A stretch of DNA of 64,000 nucleotides from UBA11400 sp964473555 (GTDB lineage Bacteria; Bacteroidota; Rhodothermia; Balneolales; HLUCCA01). The stretch spans positions 62,001 to 126,000 of the forward strand of contig CAYYPL010000007.1 in the NCBI GenBank assembly GCA_964473555.1, in the 5' to 3' direction. The notes beneath the pieces were generated by a model, which was not told where the DNA came from, did not search any database, and saw only the letters and a list, made by a program, of their open reading frames with translations. Position numbers and translations under genes: made by a program. This document shows, one piece after another, positions 17,241-26,197 of the stretch (its first letter is position 1; each line of letters opens with the position of its first letter).

Positions 17241-19325
17241 ATGGGTTTGATGGAAAGACTGAGAAACAGCACGAAAGTGATTTTCTGGGTGCTGATTCTT
17301 GCATTCGGTCTCCTTTGGGGACTTGCCGACACCGGTGCAATCGATGCCGTGATGTTGGGTCCACGTTCTTTGGCTGAAGTGAATGGGCAACCGATTTCGG
17401 CAGAAGAATATAATGCTCGATTGAACGCATATACACAGCGGTATCAGGAGCAAACAGGACAAGCACCAACTCTCGAAATGAGGGCGTACTACGAAGAAAT
17501 GGCCTGGGAAGAGCTCATTCTCGAGAAAATCATCAACTCAGAAATGGAAAAACTGGGTATAGAAGTAACTGACCAGGAGTTGATTGAACTGATCACAGGA
17601 TCTCAGCCACATCCACTGGTTGCCCAATTTTTCACGCGTGAAGATGGTACCCTCGACAGACTTGCATTGCAGGCTGCGATCGAAGCTCCTGAAAACACGC
17701 CAATATGGATCAACATCGAGTCACAACTCCGTGATCAGCGTTCACGTGAGAAGCTCAATGCGTATATCGAGTCATCTTTACGTGTGAGTAGTGCTGAAAT
17801 CGAACAAGAATATGTACGCGAAAATAGTATCGTATCGTTTAGCTATGTTCGATTCCCGTATTCAGCTGTATCAGAAGAAGAGATATCCGTATCTGACTCG
17901 GAAATCAGCACCTATTACCGTGCAAATTCAGATGATTTCAAACAAGAGAAGTCCTGGAGATTCGAATTTGTTGAGTTTTCCAAACTCCCAACCTCAGCAG
18001 ATTCAGCTCGCGTCCGCAATGAGGTGGCACAAATCTCAACAGAGCTTGCTTCAGCCCAGGATGATTCCCTGTTTATTGTATCATCATTTTCCGATTCGCC
18101 CTATTTCGGAGGATGGTTGAATCCGTCTGAAGTGAGCTGGTTCATTGCAGATGCGGTTCAAGCCAACAACGGTGAGGTAACAGCTCCGGTTGAGCACAAT
18201 GGACTCATCTCGGTAGCGAAAAAAATCGAATCTCGAAGTGGTTCCGAAACCTTTGCGCGTGTACGTCAAATCCGTCTAAACTTCAACGAAGCCAACAAGG
18301 ATGAAGTACTTGCCCAGGCTCGTGATATTGTAACCCGAGTTAACAGAGGCGAGTCATTCCGTGATATCGCACGGATCAATTCAGCCGATGCTACGGCCAA
18401 CCGTGGTGGTGAAATGGGTTATTTATCCAGGGAAGATCTGCCGGAAAGTGCACGAAATGCTGTGTTTAATGGTCGAATTGGTTCAGTAACTCCGCCGGTA
18501 GAGTCTGCAAACAGTTATTACATCTACCAAATCGTTCACCGCAGTAATCAGGAGGTGCGTTTAGCTCAGTTCTCCCGCAGAATTGATGCGGATGGAGGTG
18601 AAACTATTCGTAAGCAATTCGATGCGGCTGAAGACTTCCGTGAATTTGCTGTGCTCGATGGATTCACTGAAGAAGCGGAGAGGAACAATTATACCGTTTC
18701 AACCGGTTTCGCAACGGTAGATGTCCCATTTATAACAGGAGTTGGACAAAGCCGTTTATTGCTGAATCAACTGCGTAAGGTTGAAAAGGTCAACACGATA
18801 CTAGAACCAGTCGAGCTGGATGACAAGATTCTGGTCATTCGAGTGACAGAAGTGATCGAAGAGGGAACTCGTCCGTTGGAAGATGTACGTGCAAACATTG
18901 AAACCTCACTCAGAAATGATAAACGACGTCAGATCACAGCCGATCGTACGCGTCAATTGCTGGCATCAAACAATTCGTTGCAAGCGTTGGCTGCTACTGA
19001 TGGGAAAGAAGTACAAGAAGCTGGAAGTATACGTCAAATCGCAAATACGGTACCGGGTGCGGGACGTGAACCTGCACTCATAGGTGCTGCATTTGGTCTG
19101 GATTTAAATACAGTATCCGGAGTGATCGAGGGCGACAATGCAGCATTCGTGATCCTGGTTACTAATAGAATCGAGGCTGACCTGAGTGGAATTACAGCTA
19201 GTTATCGTGAACAAGTACGCCAACGACTTCAGCAACAAAAAACGCAGGCTTTCCAGGATGTTTGGCTGGATCGTTTGAAAGAAGAAGCTAAGATCGAAGA
19301 CTTCCGTAAATTTTATAATTTATAA
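17241..19325 (+). CDS. SurA/PpiD-like periplasmic peptidyl-prolyl isomerase
   Basis: The 694-residue protein is anchored in the inner membrane by one N-terminal helix (about 13-32). It has a SurA_N/PpiD-like chaperone domain (about 40-200), a long periplasmic region, and one parvulin domain near residues 340-440. In the parvulin domain FARVRQIRLNF opens the domain and SADATANRGGEMGYLSREDLP is the usual loop (consensus 'd.. sa..gGdlGwf..g.m'). A C-terminal chaperone arm follows, including a second SurA-like helix region. PpiD assists folding of outer-membrane and secreted proteins near the Sec translocon. The length matches PpiD (about 620-700). A strong intrinsic terminator follows at 19349-19386. 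Confidence 0.85.
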   Translation: MGLMERLRNSTKVIFWVLILAFGLLWGLADTGAIDAVMLGPRSLAEVNGQPISAEEYNARLNAYTQRYQEQTGQAPTLEMRAYYEEMAWEELILEKIINSEMEKLGIEVTDQELIELITGSQPHPLVAQFFTREDGTLDRLALQAAIEAPENTPIWINIESQLRDQRSREKLNAYIESSLRVSSAEIEQEYVRENSIVSFSYVRFPYSAVSEEEISVSDSEISTYYRANSDDFKQEKSWRFEFVEFSKLPTSADSARVRNEVAQISTELASAQDDSLFIVSSFSDSPYFGGWLNPSEVSWFIADAVQANNGEVTAPVEHNGLISVAKKIESRSGSETFARVRQIRLNFNEANKDEVLAQARDIVTRVNRGESFRDIARINSADATANRGGEMGYLSREDLPESARNAVFNGRIGSVTPPVESANSYYIYQIVHRSNQEVRLAQFSRRIDADGGETIRKQFDAAEDFREFAVLDGFTEEAERNNYTVSTGFATVDVPFITGVGQSRLLLNQLRKVEKVNTILEPVELDDKILVIRVTEVIEEGTRPLEDVRANIETSLRNDKRRQITADRTRQLLASNNSLQALAATDGKEVQEAGSIRQIANTVPGAGREPALIGAAFGLDLNTVSGVIEGDNAAFVILVTNRIEADLSGITASYREQVRQRLQQQKTQAFQDVWLDRLKEEAKIEDFRKFYNL

Positions 19326-19348
19326 GAAGTAGAAGCAAAGATTCTTTA

Positions 19349-19386
19349 AAGGCGAAGTTCGTAAAATCGGACTTCGCCTTTTTTTT
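19349..19386 (+). terminator. Intrinsic terminator after PpiD-like gene
   Basis: AAGGCGAAGTTCG, a 6-base loop and CGGACTTCGCCTT form a stem of about 13 bp with one G-U pair, followed by T7. It lies 24 bp after the stop codon. Confidence 0.9.
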
Positions 19387-19451
19387 GTGTTTATCATAGT
19401 CAAATACCCTAATTTTGACAGGTACATTCAACATCTAAAATTCAGTATTCG

Positions 19452-20585
19452 GTGAAACAACCTTTGACAACGTACACCAAGGAAGATCACAAGTGGATGA
19501 ATCTGGCACTTCGAGAGGCCGAAAAAGGTCGTGGTTACGTGAGTCCGAATCCTATGGTAGGATGTATAATCGTTTCAAGAGAAGGAAAATTACTGGCAAA
19601 GGGATATCATGAACGATATGGAATGGATCATGCGGAAATCAATGCCCTGAAAAAGATCCGTGAGGAAAAAGATCTGATAGATGCAACCGTTTATGTTTCG
19701 TTGGAACCCTGTTCACACTACGGTAAAACCCCACCCTGTGCATTAAAACTCTCCGAATTACCTATAAAACGGATTGTTGTTGCTATGGAAGATCCAAATC
19801 CTAAGGTGTCGGGTCGAGGGATAGCCATGCTTCGGAATAATTCCATCCAGGTTGATGTTGGGTTAATGTCTGAGGAAGCTTCGAGGCTCAATGAAGTTTT
19901 CCTACACTACATCACAACACGTCGTCCATTTGTGATGGTAAAAATAGCACAAACACTCGATGGCTACACCACTGCCCATAATGGTGATTCTCAGTGGATA
20001 AGCGGCGAAGAATCTCGTAAAAAAGTGCACTATTGGCGAAGTACCTATGATGCTGTGATGATTGGTCGAATGACTGCATTATTTGATAATCCAAGATTGA
20101 CGGTCCGGCATGTTGAAGGTCGTCAACCGAAGAGGATCGTTATAGATGGTCCGGGCGAACTACCAGGCCATCTGAACCTGTTTAATGACCAGTTCGTAGA
20201 CAAAACATACAGAGTTACATGTAACAAAAACCTGATACCATCGGGTGATACGATGTTAGGTTTAATGGCCAACAAAATGTATCCAGGGCATCTTGTAACA
20301 GTTACTGAACAGGATGGTCATGCCGATCTTGATCTGGCGTTAGCCAAGCTGGGAGATATGGGTATAGCATCGATCATGGTAGAAAGTGGTGGATCGCTTG
20401 CAACGGCTTTGATCAAACAACGTCTGGTCGACAAACTTCACCTATTTATTGCTCCAAAGCTGTTGGGTGGAGGGAAGAGATCCATATTGGGTCTTGGTAT
20501 TGATCGAATGCAAGAGATTTTGGAGTTCAGGTCATCGACCTGGGAAACGAGTGGTGAAGATATCTTATTTAGCGGCTATTTTTAA
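19452..20585 (+). CDS. ribD: Bifunctional riboflavin deaminase/reductase
   Basis: RibD performs the second and third steps of riboflavin synthesis: deamination of the pyrimidine, then NADPH-dependent reduction of the ribosyl side chain. The 377-residue protein has an N-terminal zinc deaminase domain (about 12-155) with the ligand motifs HAEINAL and PCSHYGKTPPC. The C-terminal reductase domain (about 157-377) has PFVMVKIAQTLDGYTT, DAVMIGRMTALFDNP and VESGGSLATALI. A GTG start at 19452 fits the family N-terminus. RibE follows 20 bp later. No FMN riboswitch is visible in the leader. A weak TTGACA-15 bp-TAAAAT pair (19415-19441) might serve as a promoter. Confidence 0.95.
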   Translation: MKQPLTTYTKEDHKWMNLALREAEKGRGYVSPNPMVGCIIVSREGKLLAKGYHERYGMDHAEINALKKIREEKDLIDATVYVSLEPCSHYGKTPPCALKLSELPIKRIVVAMEDPNPKVSGRGIAMLRNNSIQVDVGLMSEEASRLNEVFLHYITTRRPFVMVKIAQTLDGYTTAHNGDSQWISGEESRKKVHYWRSTYDAVMIGRMTALFDNPRLTVRHVEGRQPKRIVIDGPGELPGHLNLFNDQFVDKTYRVTCNKNLIPSGDTMLGLMANKMYPGHLVTVTEQDGHADLDLALAKLGDMGIASIMVESGGSLATALIKQRLVDKLHLFIAPKLLGGGKRSILGLGIDRMQEILEFRSSTWETSGEDILFSGYF

Positions 20586-20605
20586 AATCAAAAAAATATA
20601 ACCAT

Positions 20606-21199
20606 ATGTTTACTGGAATTATTGAAGATTTGGGGAATGTAGTGGAGATCAAAACACTTGGCGAAGCGAGTCAGGTGACCTATACCACTGCACTTGCTGC
20701 AGATCTGTCGGTTGACGATAGTGTAAGTATTAATGGTGTATGTCAAACAGTAATTGCTTGTGATGCCGAAACTTTTGTTACTCAGTTGGTAGAAGAGACC
20801 TTGAGGAAAACTAATTTTGGGTCTTTACAGGTGGGTGATCAGGTAAATCTGGAGCGCTCGCTCACTCTGCAACACAGACTGGATGGACATATTGTACAAG
20901 GGCATGTTGATGCAGTTGCTCGGGTTCTTGAAATTGAGCGGGAAGAAACCGGTTGGTTATACACGATATCTGTGCCTGAATCATTCCAGAGTTACATCGT
21001 AGGTCGTGGTAGTATTGCAGTAAACGGAATCAGCTTGACCGTTGCCCGTGATTTAGTAGAGGCATTTGTGGTAGCCATTATTCCATACACGTATGAACAT
21101 ACAACGATGCATAGGTTAAAAGTAGGTGATTTGGTGAACCTGGAGTTCGATATACTCGGAAAATATGTATTAAAACACCTTCAGGTTAAATCCATATAA
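20606..21199 (+). CDS. ribE: Riboflavin synthase alpha subunit
   Basis: RibE dismutates two 6,7-dimethyl-8-ribityllumazine molecules to riboflavin and the pyrimidine substrate of lumazine synthase. The 197-residue length is normal. It has two lumazine-binding half-domains: the first begins MFTGIIEDLGNV and has SINGVCQTV, the second has GHIVQGHVDAVARV and SIAVNGISLTV. The N-terminal MFTGI is essential for activity in characterised members and is intact. It is preceded by RibD in the same direction. Its 3' end abuts a convergent histidine kinase gene with 18 bp between stop codons. Confidence 0.96.
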   Translation: MFTGIIEDLGNVVEIKTLGEASQVTYTTALAADLSVDDSVSINGVCQTVIACDAETFVTQLVEETLRKTNFGSLQVGDQVNLERSLTLQHRLDGHIVQGHVDAVARVLEIEREETGWLYTISVPESFQSYIVGRGSIAVNGISLTVARDLVEAFVVAIIPYTYEHTTMHRLKVGDLVNLEFDILGKYVLKHLQVKSI

Positions 21200-21219
21200 A
21201 CTGGATTACGTAATCAGTT
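21199..21219. terminator. Hairpin shared between convergent ribE and kinase genes
   Basis: A near-palindrome, AACTG(G)ATTAC followed by GTAATCAGTT with one bulged G, sits across the gap between the two convergent stop codons. On the plus strand it is followed by AAGATTCTTTTTT, which would give a weak intrinsic terminator for ribE inside the end of the kinase gene. Confidence 0.45.
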
Positions 21220-22519
21220 AAGATTCTTTTTTAGGGAGCGTGATTCTAAAGACGGTTCCCTCACCGGGAATCGATTTAACGATTGATATCTTTCCTTTGT
21301 GATACTCTTCGATAATGCGTCTTGTCAGACTTAAGCCAAGACCCCATCCCCTTTTTTTGGTGGAAAATCCTGGTTGAAAGACCTCTTTGAAGTGTTTTTT
21401 ATCGATACCACGACCCGAATCCTCGATTTCGATTACAATTTCATGGTTATCGCCATGACATCTTACTTCAACGAATGAATTCTCCTGACTCGTGTCAATG
21501 GCGTCGATCGCGTTTTTTATCAAGTTTTCGATCGCCCAGGATAGAAGATCCGTATTTATGGTCGCTTTTAAGTTATCCTGAAAAGAGCGCCTTATATGTA
21601 TATTTTTGGAAAACTGGGGGAGTCGTTTTTCCATATAGTCGACCACTTTCTCAAGAACAGGCTCTACGCGTTGAACAGACAACTCTGGTCCGGAACCAAT
21701 TTTGTTAAAACGTTCAGCAACGTTTTGCATGCGTTTTACATCCTCTTCCAGTTCATGGACAATATTGAGTGATGCCGTGCTGGTAGTAGAGTCTTTAAGG
21801 AGTTCAATCCAACCATACATACTCGAGAGCGGCGTTCCAAGCTGGTGGGCTGCTTCTTTTGCCATACCGACCCACAGATTAGATTGTTCTGTTTTTCGAA
21901 TCGTTGAAATATTCAAATAAATAAGACTAAGAAAGAGCGATAATAATCCAAACTGGATGTATGGAAAGTATTTGAGGCTCTGTGCAACGGCGCTTTGTCC
22001 ATAGTACACATACGTTGACGTATAAGAACCATCTGCTCGCAAGACGGGAATAGTAATCGGAGGATTAAAAGCAGCAAATTGTTTGATCGTGATGGCATTT
22101 GCGTCCTCTTCATCAATATCTTTATAGATGATTACGGATCCATTTTCGTCGGTAACGATAGACGGAATCTGAAATCTATCGTTAATAATCAATTCAGTGG
22201 CGATAAAATCCAATCCAGCGTTTGCCAGATCTGTTGAGGCATTTTCAAGGGTTCGTCGATATTTTCTTACTTCACCAGCCGTTAAATTCGGGTTAGAGGA
22301 CAACTCCGACATCATTTGTTCCAGAGCCTGTTGGGTTTCGGGATAAAAGTCACGATTTGTATACTCAATGGCCTTGGCCCATAGTTCCACTCCTGCCCTT
22401 TCTTTGTCAAGAATATTGTTCAACACAAACTGAGTGTATAAAAAGGATGACAGCGCAATGATTCCCAGGGCGATAACGGACACTAATTTACGCTTGTTGC
22501 TCAGAAAAAAAACATTCAT
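21218..22519 (-). CDS. Membrane sensor histidine kinase
   Basis: The 433-residue protein has a transmembrane helix at about 12-32, a periplasmic sensor region of about 150 residues (no recognised family), a second helix near 184-206, then the transmitter. The phospho-acceptor histidine is in KEAAHQLGTPLSSMYGWIELL (about residue 225), with 'HQLGTPLSS' a variant seen in Bacteroidota-type kinases. The ATPase motifs are SWAIENLIKNAIDAI (N box), EIEDSGRGIDKKHFKEVFQPGFSTK (G1) and RGWGLGLSLTRRIIE (G2). No response regulator gene is adjacent, so the partner is encoded elsewhere. The signal sensed is unknown. Confidence 0.9.
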   Translation of the reverse strand: MNVFFLSNKRKLVSVIALGIIALSSFLYTQFVLNNILDKERAGVELWAKAIEYTNRDFYPETQQALEQMMSELSSNPNLTAGEVRKYRRTLENASTDLANAGLDFIATELIINDRFQIPSIVTDENGSVIIYKDIDEEDANAITIKQFAAFNPPITIPVLRADGSYTSTYVYYGQSAVAQSLKYFPYIQFGLLSLFLSLIYLNISTIRKTEQSNLWVGMAKEAAHQLGTPLSSMYGWIELLKDSTTSTASLNIVHELEEDVKRMQNVAERFNKIGSGPELSVQRVEPVLEKVVDYMEKRLPQFSKNIHIRRSFQDNLKATINTDLLSWAIENLIKNAIDAIDTSQENSFVEVRCHGDNHEIVIEIEDSGRGIDKKHFKEVFQPGFSTKKRGWGLGLSLTRRIIEEYHKGKISIVKSIPGEGTVFRITLPKKES

Positions 22520-22601
22520 AAGACAATGATTTGGATTAATAGAAAACCAGATGTTGTAATGTAAGCAATCATTTTCTTATCGACCGAGACCAATAAAAAC
22601 A

Positions 22602-22634
22602 AAAAGCCGGACATCAGAGGTGATATCCGGCTTT
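22602..22634 (-). terminator. Intrinsic terminator after clpX
   Basis: Read on the minus strand, AAAGCCGGATATC and GATGTCCGGCTTT form a stem of about 13 bp with a short loop and one G-U pair, followed by TTTGTTTTTATTG. It lies 22 bp after the clpX stop. The symmetric A-run also allows weak activity in the plus direction. Confidence 0.88.
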
Positions 22635-22656
22635 GTAGAAATAAGTGTCTATCTAT

Positions 22657-23910
22657 TTAAGCGCTTACTTTTCTTTTTTCGTAGATGGGTGCAGCGTTTT
22701 CTTCGATAGTTTCCCGGGTAATCATACATCTCTCAATGTTCGTTGAAGATGGAAGATTAAACATAATGTCCAGCATGGCTTTTTCCAGAATGGATTTCAG
22801 TCCACGTGCTCCTGTTTTGCGCAGTTTTGCTTTTTGTACAATGGCTTTAAGGGCATCGTCCTCGAACTCGAGATTTACATTTTCCATGCGGAAAAGCCGC
22901 TTATATTGCTTGATCAAAGCATTTTTAGGTTTGACCAGGATATCTATCATGGCTTTATCATCGAGTTCATGCAAGCCGGTGATTACTGGTAAACGTCCTA
23001 TCATTTCGGGAATCAATCCGAAGCGCTGCAAATCTCCTGGTTCAACATGCAGAAAGATTTCGGGATCGTTCTTGTCGTAGCGAACGATCTGATCGGAATG
23101 AAATCCGATATTGGTAATCGACATGCGGCGAGAAACAATTTCAGATAGTCCATCAAATGCACCACCACAAATAAACAGGATATTCTTTGTGTTGATTTGA
23201 ATAAAGCTTTGTTCCGGGTGTTTTCGTCCGCCTTTTGGAGGAACATTAGCAACGGTACCTTCCAGAATTTTCAGCAGTGCCTGCTGAACCCCCTCACCGC
23301 TTACGTCACGAGTGATGGATGCGTTGTCACCTTTTCGAGCAATTTTATCGATTTCGTCGATGTAGATGATTCCCCGTTCAGCACGTTCCACATTGTAGTC
23401 GGCTGCCTGCAGCAGGCTGGTCAGAATACTTTCTACATCTTCACCAACGTATCCAGCTTCAGTTAGAGCAGTAGCATCGGTGATACAAAAAGGAACATCG
23501 ATGATTCGTGCCAGTGTTTTTGCGAGCAATGTTTTCCCGCTTCCTGTTGGTCCAAGAAGTAAGATGTTACTTTTTTCGATGTCAACCTCTTCACCGGACT
23601 CATCTTTGGCATCTGCACTGATTCGTTTATAGTGATTATAAACAGAAACAGAAAGAGCCTTTTTTGCAGCCTCCTGACCAATAACATATTCGTCCAGTTT
23701 TTGGGCGATTTCAATCGGTTTGAGTACTGGTTTGTAATTCGCTGCACGTTTTGAAGTGCGGTTAGAAAGGTCGGACTTAACGATACCGGAAGCATCTGTA
23801 ACGCAATGATCGCAAATATAGACATTTGGGCCAGCGACCATACTGTTCACTTCATTGCTTGATCGTCCGCAAAAAGAACAGGTAATTTTACTTTTATTTC
23901 GATCACTCAT
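22657..23910 (-). CDS. clpX: ATP-dependent Clp protease ATP-binding subunit ClpX
   Basis: ClpX unfolds tagged proteins and feeds them to ClpP. The 417-residue protein shows the N-terminal C4 zinc finger with Cys at about 11, 14, 33 and 36. Walker A is LLGPTGSGKTLLAKTLA, the pore loop is EAGYVGEDVESIL, and Walker B is RGIIYIDEIDKIA. It also has the sensor/arginine-finger region and the ClpP-docking IGF-type loop region (SITNIGFHSDQI). The C-terminal small domain with GARGLKSILE is present. It is downstream of clpP and trigger factor on the same strand, the common tig-clpP-clpX order, and is closed by a terminator. Confidence 0.97.
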   Translation of the reverse strand: MSDRNKSKITCSFCGRSSNEVNSMVAGPNVYICDHCVTDASGIVKSDLSNRTSKRAANYKPVLKPIEIAQKLDEYVIGQEAAKKALSVSVYNHYKRISADAKDESGEEVDIEKSNILLLGPTGSGKTLLAKTLARIIDVPFCITDATALTEAGYVGEDVESILTSLLQAADYNVERAERGIIYIDEIDKIARKGDNASITRDVSGEGVQQALLKILEGTVANVPPKGGRKHPEQSFIQINTKNILFICGGAFDGLSEIVSRRMSITNIGFHSDQIVRYDKNDPEIFLHVEPGDLQRFGLIPEMIGRLPVITGLHELDDKAMIDILVKPKNALIKQYKRLFRMENVNLEFEDDALKAIVQKAKLRKTGARGLKSILEKAMLDIMFNLPSSTNIERCMITRETIEENAAPIYEKRKVSA

Positions 23911-23990
23911 CAGAACGATCTCCTTATCGGATTAACAATATCTCGGTTTAAGTGAAACTGAATGGCAAAACAAGCCGATTGTCTCATCAT

Positions 23991-24650
23991 TTATTCAGAC
24001 TTAGCGGAACGAACGGAGCGCTGGAGCACTTTATCGACGAGGCCGTACCCTTTAGCTTCATCAGCGGTCATCCATCGGTTACGATCCGAATCTTCGATAA
24101 TTTGTTCGAGTGATTTTCCGGAGTGATCTGCGATGATTTGACTCAGGCTATTTTTGAGTCTGAGAATTTCACGAGCTTCGATTTCGATATCACTTGCTTG
24201 TCCTTGAACACCTCCGAGTGGTTGGTGAATCATGACACGAGAATTTGGGAGAACCGCACGTTTGCCTTTTGCTCCAGCGGTAAGGAGTACTGCTCCCATT
24301 GAAGCTGCCATACCTAAACAGGTGGTTGCTACATCGCATTTAATGTATTGCATCGTATCGTATATGGCCATACCAGAGCTCACAACACCACCGGGACTAT
24401 TAATATACAGGTTGATATCCTTTTCCGGGTCTTCAGATTCGAGGAACAGCAGCTGGGCAACGATAGCAGACGCTACTACATCGTTGATGGGAGAACCAAG
24501 AATGATGATGCGGTCCTTAAGAAGACGGGAATAAATATCGTATGCACGTTCTCCACGACTGGTGGTCTCAATAACCATGGGTATCAGGTTATTTGCGGTA
24601 TCGCGGGAGTCTGTAGAAGTAGACAGGTCAAACAAAGGTTGCTTTGTCAT
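23991..24650 (-). CDS. clpP: ATP-dependent Clp protease proteolytic subunit ClpP
   Basis: ClpP is the serine-protease chamber that degrades proteins delivered by ClpX. The 219-residue protein contains the catalytic Ser in GMAASMGAVLLTAGAKG (S117), the His in NSRVMIHQPLGG (H142) and the Asp in the IEDSDRNRWM region (about D187). The oxyanion loop SPGGVVSSG and the handle helix are also present. An N-terminal extension of about 25 residues precedes the conserved VIETTSRGERAYDIYSRLL, a length usual in Bacteroidota homologues. It is the middle gene of the tig-clpP-clpX row, 80 bp before clpX and 12 bp after tig. Confidence 0.97.
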   Translation of the reverse strand: MTKQPLFDLSTSTDSRDTANNLIPMVIETTSRGERAYDIYSRLLKDRIIILGSPINDVVASAIVAQLLFLESEDPEKDINLYINSPGGVVSSGMAIYDTMQYIKCDVATTCLGMAASMGAVLLTAGAKGKRAVLPNSRVMIHQPLGGVQGQASDIEIEAREILRLKNSLSQIIADHSGKSLEQIIEDSDRNRWMTADEAKGYGLVDKVLQRSVRSAKSE

Positions 24651-24662
24651 ATAATCTAGAAA

Positions 24663-25967
24663 TTACTTGTTACGATTCTGGAATGCATCTTTACTAAGTT
24701 CATTTACATTCACTTCGTTCACTAACTTATCAAACAGCTTCTGAGATCGCAAATTTTGTCGAAGATTTTCAATCTGTTCTGTGGATGATGCGTAAAACTG
24801 TTTGATCATGTCTACGGTAAGCCCGTACTTCGCCGCTTCTTCGGCCATGAAATTATCGACATCTTCGATAGTGATCTCGATGTCGGGGTGTATTTCGACC
24901 ATTTTGTCCTGTATAAACATCCATTTAGACTCTTTTCGGGCGCGTTCAAAAGACGATCCTTTGAAGTCCTCAACATTAAAATCCTCAGGCAATTTACCAC
25001 CTGCCCTACGCTTGTAATCTTCGAGATACGAATCGATGACCATATCGACGACGGACTGTGGCACTTCGAAATCATGAGCTTCGACAAGTGCATCAGCGAT
25101 TTCCTCCTTCATGAAATCAACAGCGGTTTTGTCGAAATACTGCTGGATACGGTTTTTCAAAAAGCTTCTGTACTCATCTTCGGTTGTTGCCTCACCTCGT
25201 GTGGCATCTTTGATGAACTCTTCACTGAGTTCAGCTGGTGCAGATTTTTTATGTGAGGTAATGGTCATGGAGTAACTGTGGCTGTGATCGCCGTGCGTGA
25301 TAGATACTTCAACTACATCCCCTACTTTTTTTCCGATAACCTGTTTGCGAATTTCCTCATGATCAGGTTCGCTGAGATCGAACTCCTGCCCTTCTTCAAT
25401 ACTTGTCTCGTGACCGTGATCGTCGAGCGGTTTAACATCAGCTGTTATTTTAGAATTCTCTGCAATGGCATCTTCAGAATCGGTATAGGTGCCTCTTCGG
25501 GTGAGAGCGTGCTCAACCTCTTTATTTACCTCTTCTTCCGTTACATCGTGAACCAGTTTGTCGACTGTGACCGATTTTACATCAATGAGATCAAATTCCG
25601 GGCGTGTACCAATAACATAGGTAACCTCCAGAACGTCGTTTTCCCACTTGATATCGGTTATCTTTGGTTCACCAACAGGCTTATACTCTGTATAGATGTT
25701 GTCGCGGAAGGTATCCTGTACATAGGAGTTAATCTCTTCGGCTTCTACTTCTTTGGCGAACCGTTTACGAATCATACCCATAGGTGCCATACCGATTCGA
25801 AAGCCTGGAATATTGGCTTTTTTCCGGATGTCTTTGAGGGCTTTTTCGAAACGTGGATTCAGATCTTCGCGGGATGCGGTAAGTACGATCTCTTTATCTA
25901 CAGAATTGATGGGATTAACCGAAATATTCACGAGTGCAGATGGTTTTTTGATAGTATAAAGGAGCAT
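24663..25967 (-). CDS. tig: Trigger factor ribosome-associated chaperone
   Basis: Trigger factor binds ribosomal protein uL23 at the exit tunnel and shields nascent chains. The 434-residue protein has the N-terminal ribosome-binding domain (NPINSVDKEIVLTASREDL, then KKANIPGFRIGMAPMGMIRKRF, the conserved GFR.G..P signature loop). A central FKBP-like isomerase domain and a C-terminal substrate-binding arm of long helices follow. It starts the tig-clpP-clpX row. Two starts compete: ATG at 25967, with a perfect AAGGAG 5 bp upstream but buried in a hairpin, and an in-frame GTG at 25931 without a ribosome site that would give the more typical MNISV start. The ATG is listed, with moderate certainty of the exact start. 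Confidence 0.93.
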   Translation of the reverse strand: MLLYTIKKPSALVNISVNPINSVDKEIVLTASREDLNPRFEKALKDIRKKANIPGFRIGMAPMGMIRKRFAKEVEAEEINSYVQDTFRDNIYTEYKPVGEPKITDIKWENDVLEVTYVIGTRPEFDLIDVKSVTVDKLVHDVTEEEVNKEVEHALTRRGTYTDSEDAIAENSKITADVKPLDDHGHETSIEEGQEFDLSEPDHEEIRKQVIGKKVGDVVEVSITHGDHSHSYSMTITSHKKSAPAELSEEFIKDATRGEATTEDEYRSFLKNRIQQYFDKTAVDFMKEEIADALVEAHDFEVPQSVVDMVIDSYLEDYKRRAGGKLPEDFNVEDFKGSSFERARKESKWMFIQDKMVEIHPDIEITIEDVDNFMAEEAAKYGLTVDMIKQFYASSTEQIENLRQNLRSQKLFDKLVNEVNVNELSKDAFQNRNK

Positions 25968-25978
25968 CTCTGCTCCTT
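25959..25978 (-). promoter_or_regulatory. Hairpin that buries the trigger factor ribosome-binding site
   Basis: On the minus strand, AAGGAGCA, the tetraloop GAGA and TGCTCCTT form a perfect 8-bp stem closed by a GNRA-type loop. The 5' arm is the Shine-Dalgarno sequence of tig, and the ATG begins at the last base of the loop and continues into the 3' arm. Folding would therefore occlude initiation at this ATG. The hairpin is 22 bp downstream of tRNA-Leu and is followed by only a weak T-run (CCTTTATA), so reading it as a tRNA terminator is also possible. Any regulatory role is inferred from sequence. Confidence 0.5.
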
Positions 25979-26000
25979 AATTCTTTGCTTTATAGGTGTG

Positions 26001-26084
26001 TACGAGAGAGGGGACTCGAACCCCTACACCGGTTAAGGCACTAGATCCTAAATCTAGCGTGTCTACCAATTTCACCACTCTCGC
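26001..26084 (-). tRNA. tRNA-Leu (anticodon UAG)
   Basis: Read on the minus strand, an 84-nt class II tRNA folds with acceptor GCGAGAG pairing to CUCUCGU (G-U at the end pair) and discriminator A. The D-arm contains GGUAGAC. The anticodon stem is CUAGA/UCUAG with loop UUUAGGA, giving anticodon UAG, which decodes CUN leucine codons. A long variable arm and a T-arm with GGUUCGAGUCCC follow. CCA is not encoded. It is upstream of tig on the same strand, so the two might share a transcript. Confidence 0.96.
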
Positions 26085-26197
26085 AAATCGGCAGATGCCG
26101 AATAGCCTGACAAATTAAGATATTTATCAGTTAATTTCAACCATATCAAGTGTTCAATTCTATAGGTATACTAGGTGATCATAAATAGGAGTAACAT

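Noticed and set aside
25278..26036. 252-codon plus-strand frame opposite trigger factor and tRNA-Leu
   Set aside because: It is antisense to a well-supported chaperone gene and runs through the tRNA; its Phe/Ile/Tyr-rich translation has no family features.
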